DNA from: Chloroflexota bacterium
Lineage (GTDB): Bacteria > Chloroflexota > Anaerolineae > Anaerolineales > UBA11858
Assembly (NCBI GenBank): GCA_030666985.1
Contig: DAOUWT010000191.1
Location: 1-5,483 of the forward strand
Reading direction: 5' to 3'
Length of the DNA stretch: 5,483 bases
Shown here piece by piece: positions 5,407 through 5,483 of this stretch. Both the position numbers and the translations under genes were made by a program. Under the pieces are notes generated by a model. That model did no database searches. It had not been told where the DNA came from and worked only from the letters and a program-made list of their open reading frames with translations. Each line of letters starts with the position of its first letter. The first letter of the stretch is position 1.

Positions 5407-5483
5407 AGGGCTGTTCAGTTCTCCCGCAATCAGACCTGACAGGTTTCCGAAAGCGTCTTTGGGACGCAGGTTTCGGCCATTTC
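5407..5483 (-). repeat. Right copy of 77-bp end inverted repeat
   Basis: Exact reverse complement of bases 1-77, with the same internal hairpin and ACCTGACAGGT palindrome. It ends flush with the window, as the left copy does. Confidence 0.95.

Noticed and set aside
1..5483. Intact transposon bounded by 77-bp terminal repeats
   Set aside because: There is no transposase, resolvase or integrase between the repeats, and the exact k-mer-like length points to assembly. Kept only as an alternative.

Overview
The window looks like one metagenomic contig from a bacterium, most plausibly of the phylum Chloroflexota (Anaerolineae-like). That placement is an inference from three things: the kind of alpha-glucan phosphorylase present, the moderately high GC of the genes, and intergenic DNA packed with short A/T/G-rich and heptameric repeats. 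No rRNA, tRNA or taxonomic marker gene is present. The two ends are a perfect 77-bp inverted repeat. This suggests the contig was broken in a repeat family during assembly, so the window is probably a whole contig rather than an arbitrary cut.

Layout: (1) 1-77, left copy of the end repeat. (2) 178-1530 (+), a flavoprotein disulfide reductase of the CoA-disulfide reductase / NADH oxidase family, with a good ribosome binding site. (3) 1531-1895, non-coding: an ATTGG-rich repeat, a possible 3' gene remnant ending at 1733 and an ATTCGT hairpin. (4) 1896-2450 (-), a small membrane protein of the UPF0316 family (DUF5698 plus DUF2179). (5) About 2472-2562, a heptameric tandem array that switches from one strand sense to the other. 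(6) 2585-4732 (-), an alpha-glucan (glycogen) phosphorylase with an N-terminal DUF3417 domain. (7) 4733-5406, a 674-bp repeat-rich stretch holding a 21-bp triplicate, a possible 30-codon ORF, a potential pseudoknot and an imperfect palindrome of the MITE/REP kind. (8) 5407-5483, right copy of the end repeat.

The genes do not form one pathway. The phosphorylase releases glucose-1-phosphate from storage glucan, and the flavoenzyme handles thiol/NAD(P)H redox chemistry. The UPF0316 protein has no established role. It follows the phosphorylase on the same strand but is separated by the repeat array, so co-transcription is possible but not shown. The flavoenzyme gene converges on the UPF0316 gene across the 365-bp spacer.

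For both minus-strand genes the longest ORF runs upstream into repeat DNA. Shine-Dalgarno sequences and family start positions support shorter proteins, 184 aa and 715 aa. I found no convincing new biological system. The unusual material is the intergenic repeat content.
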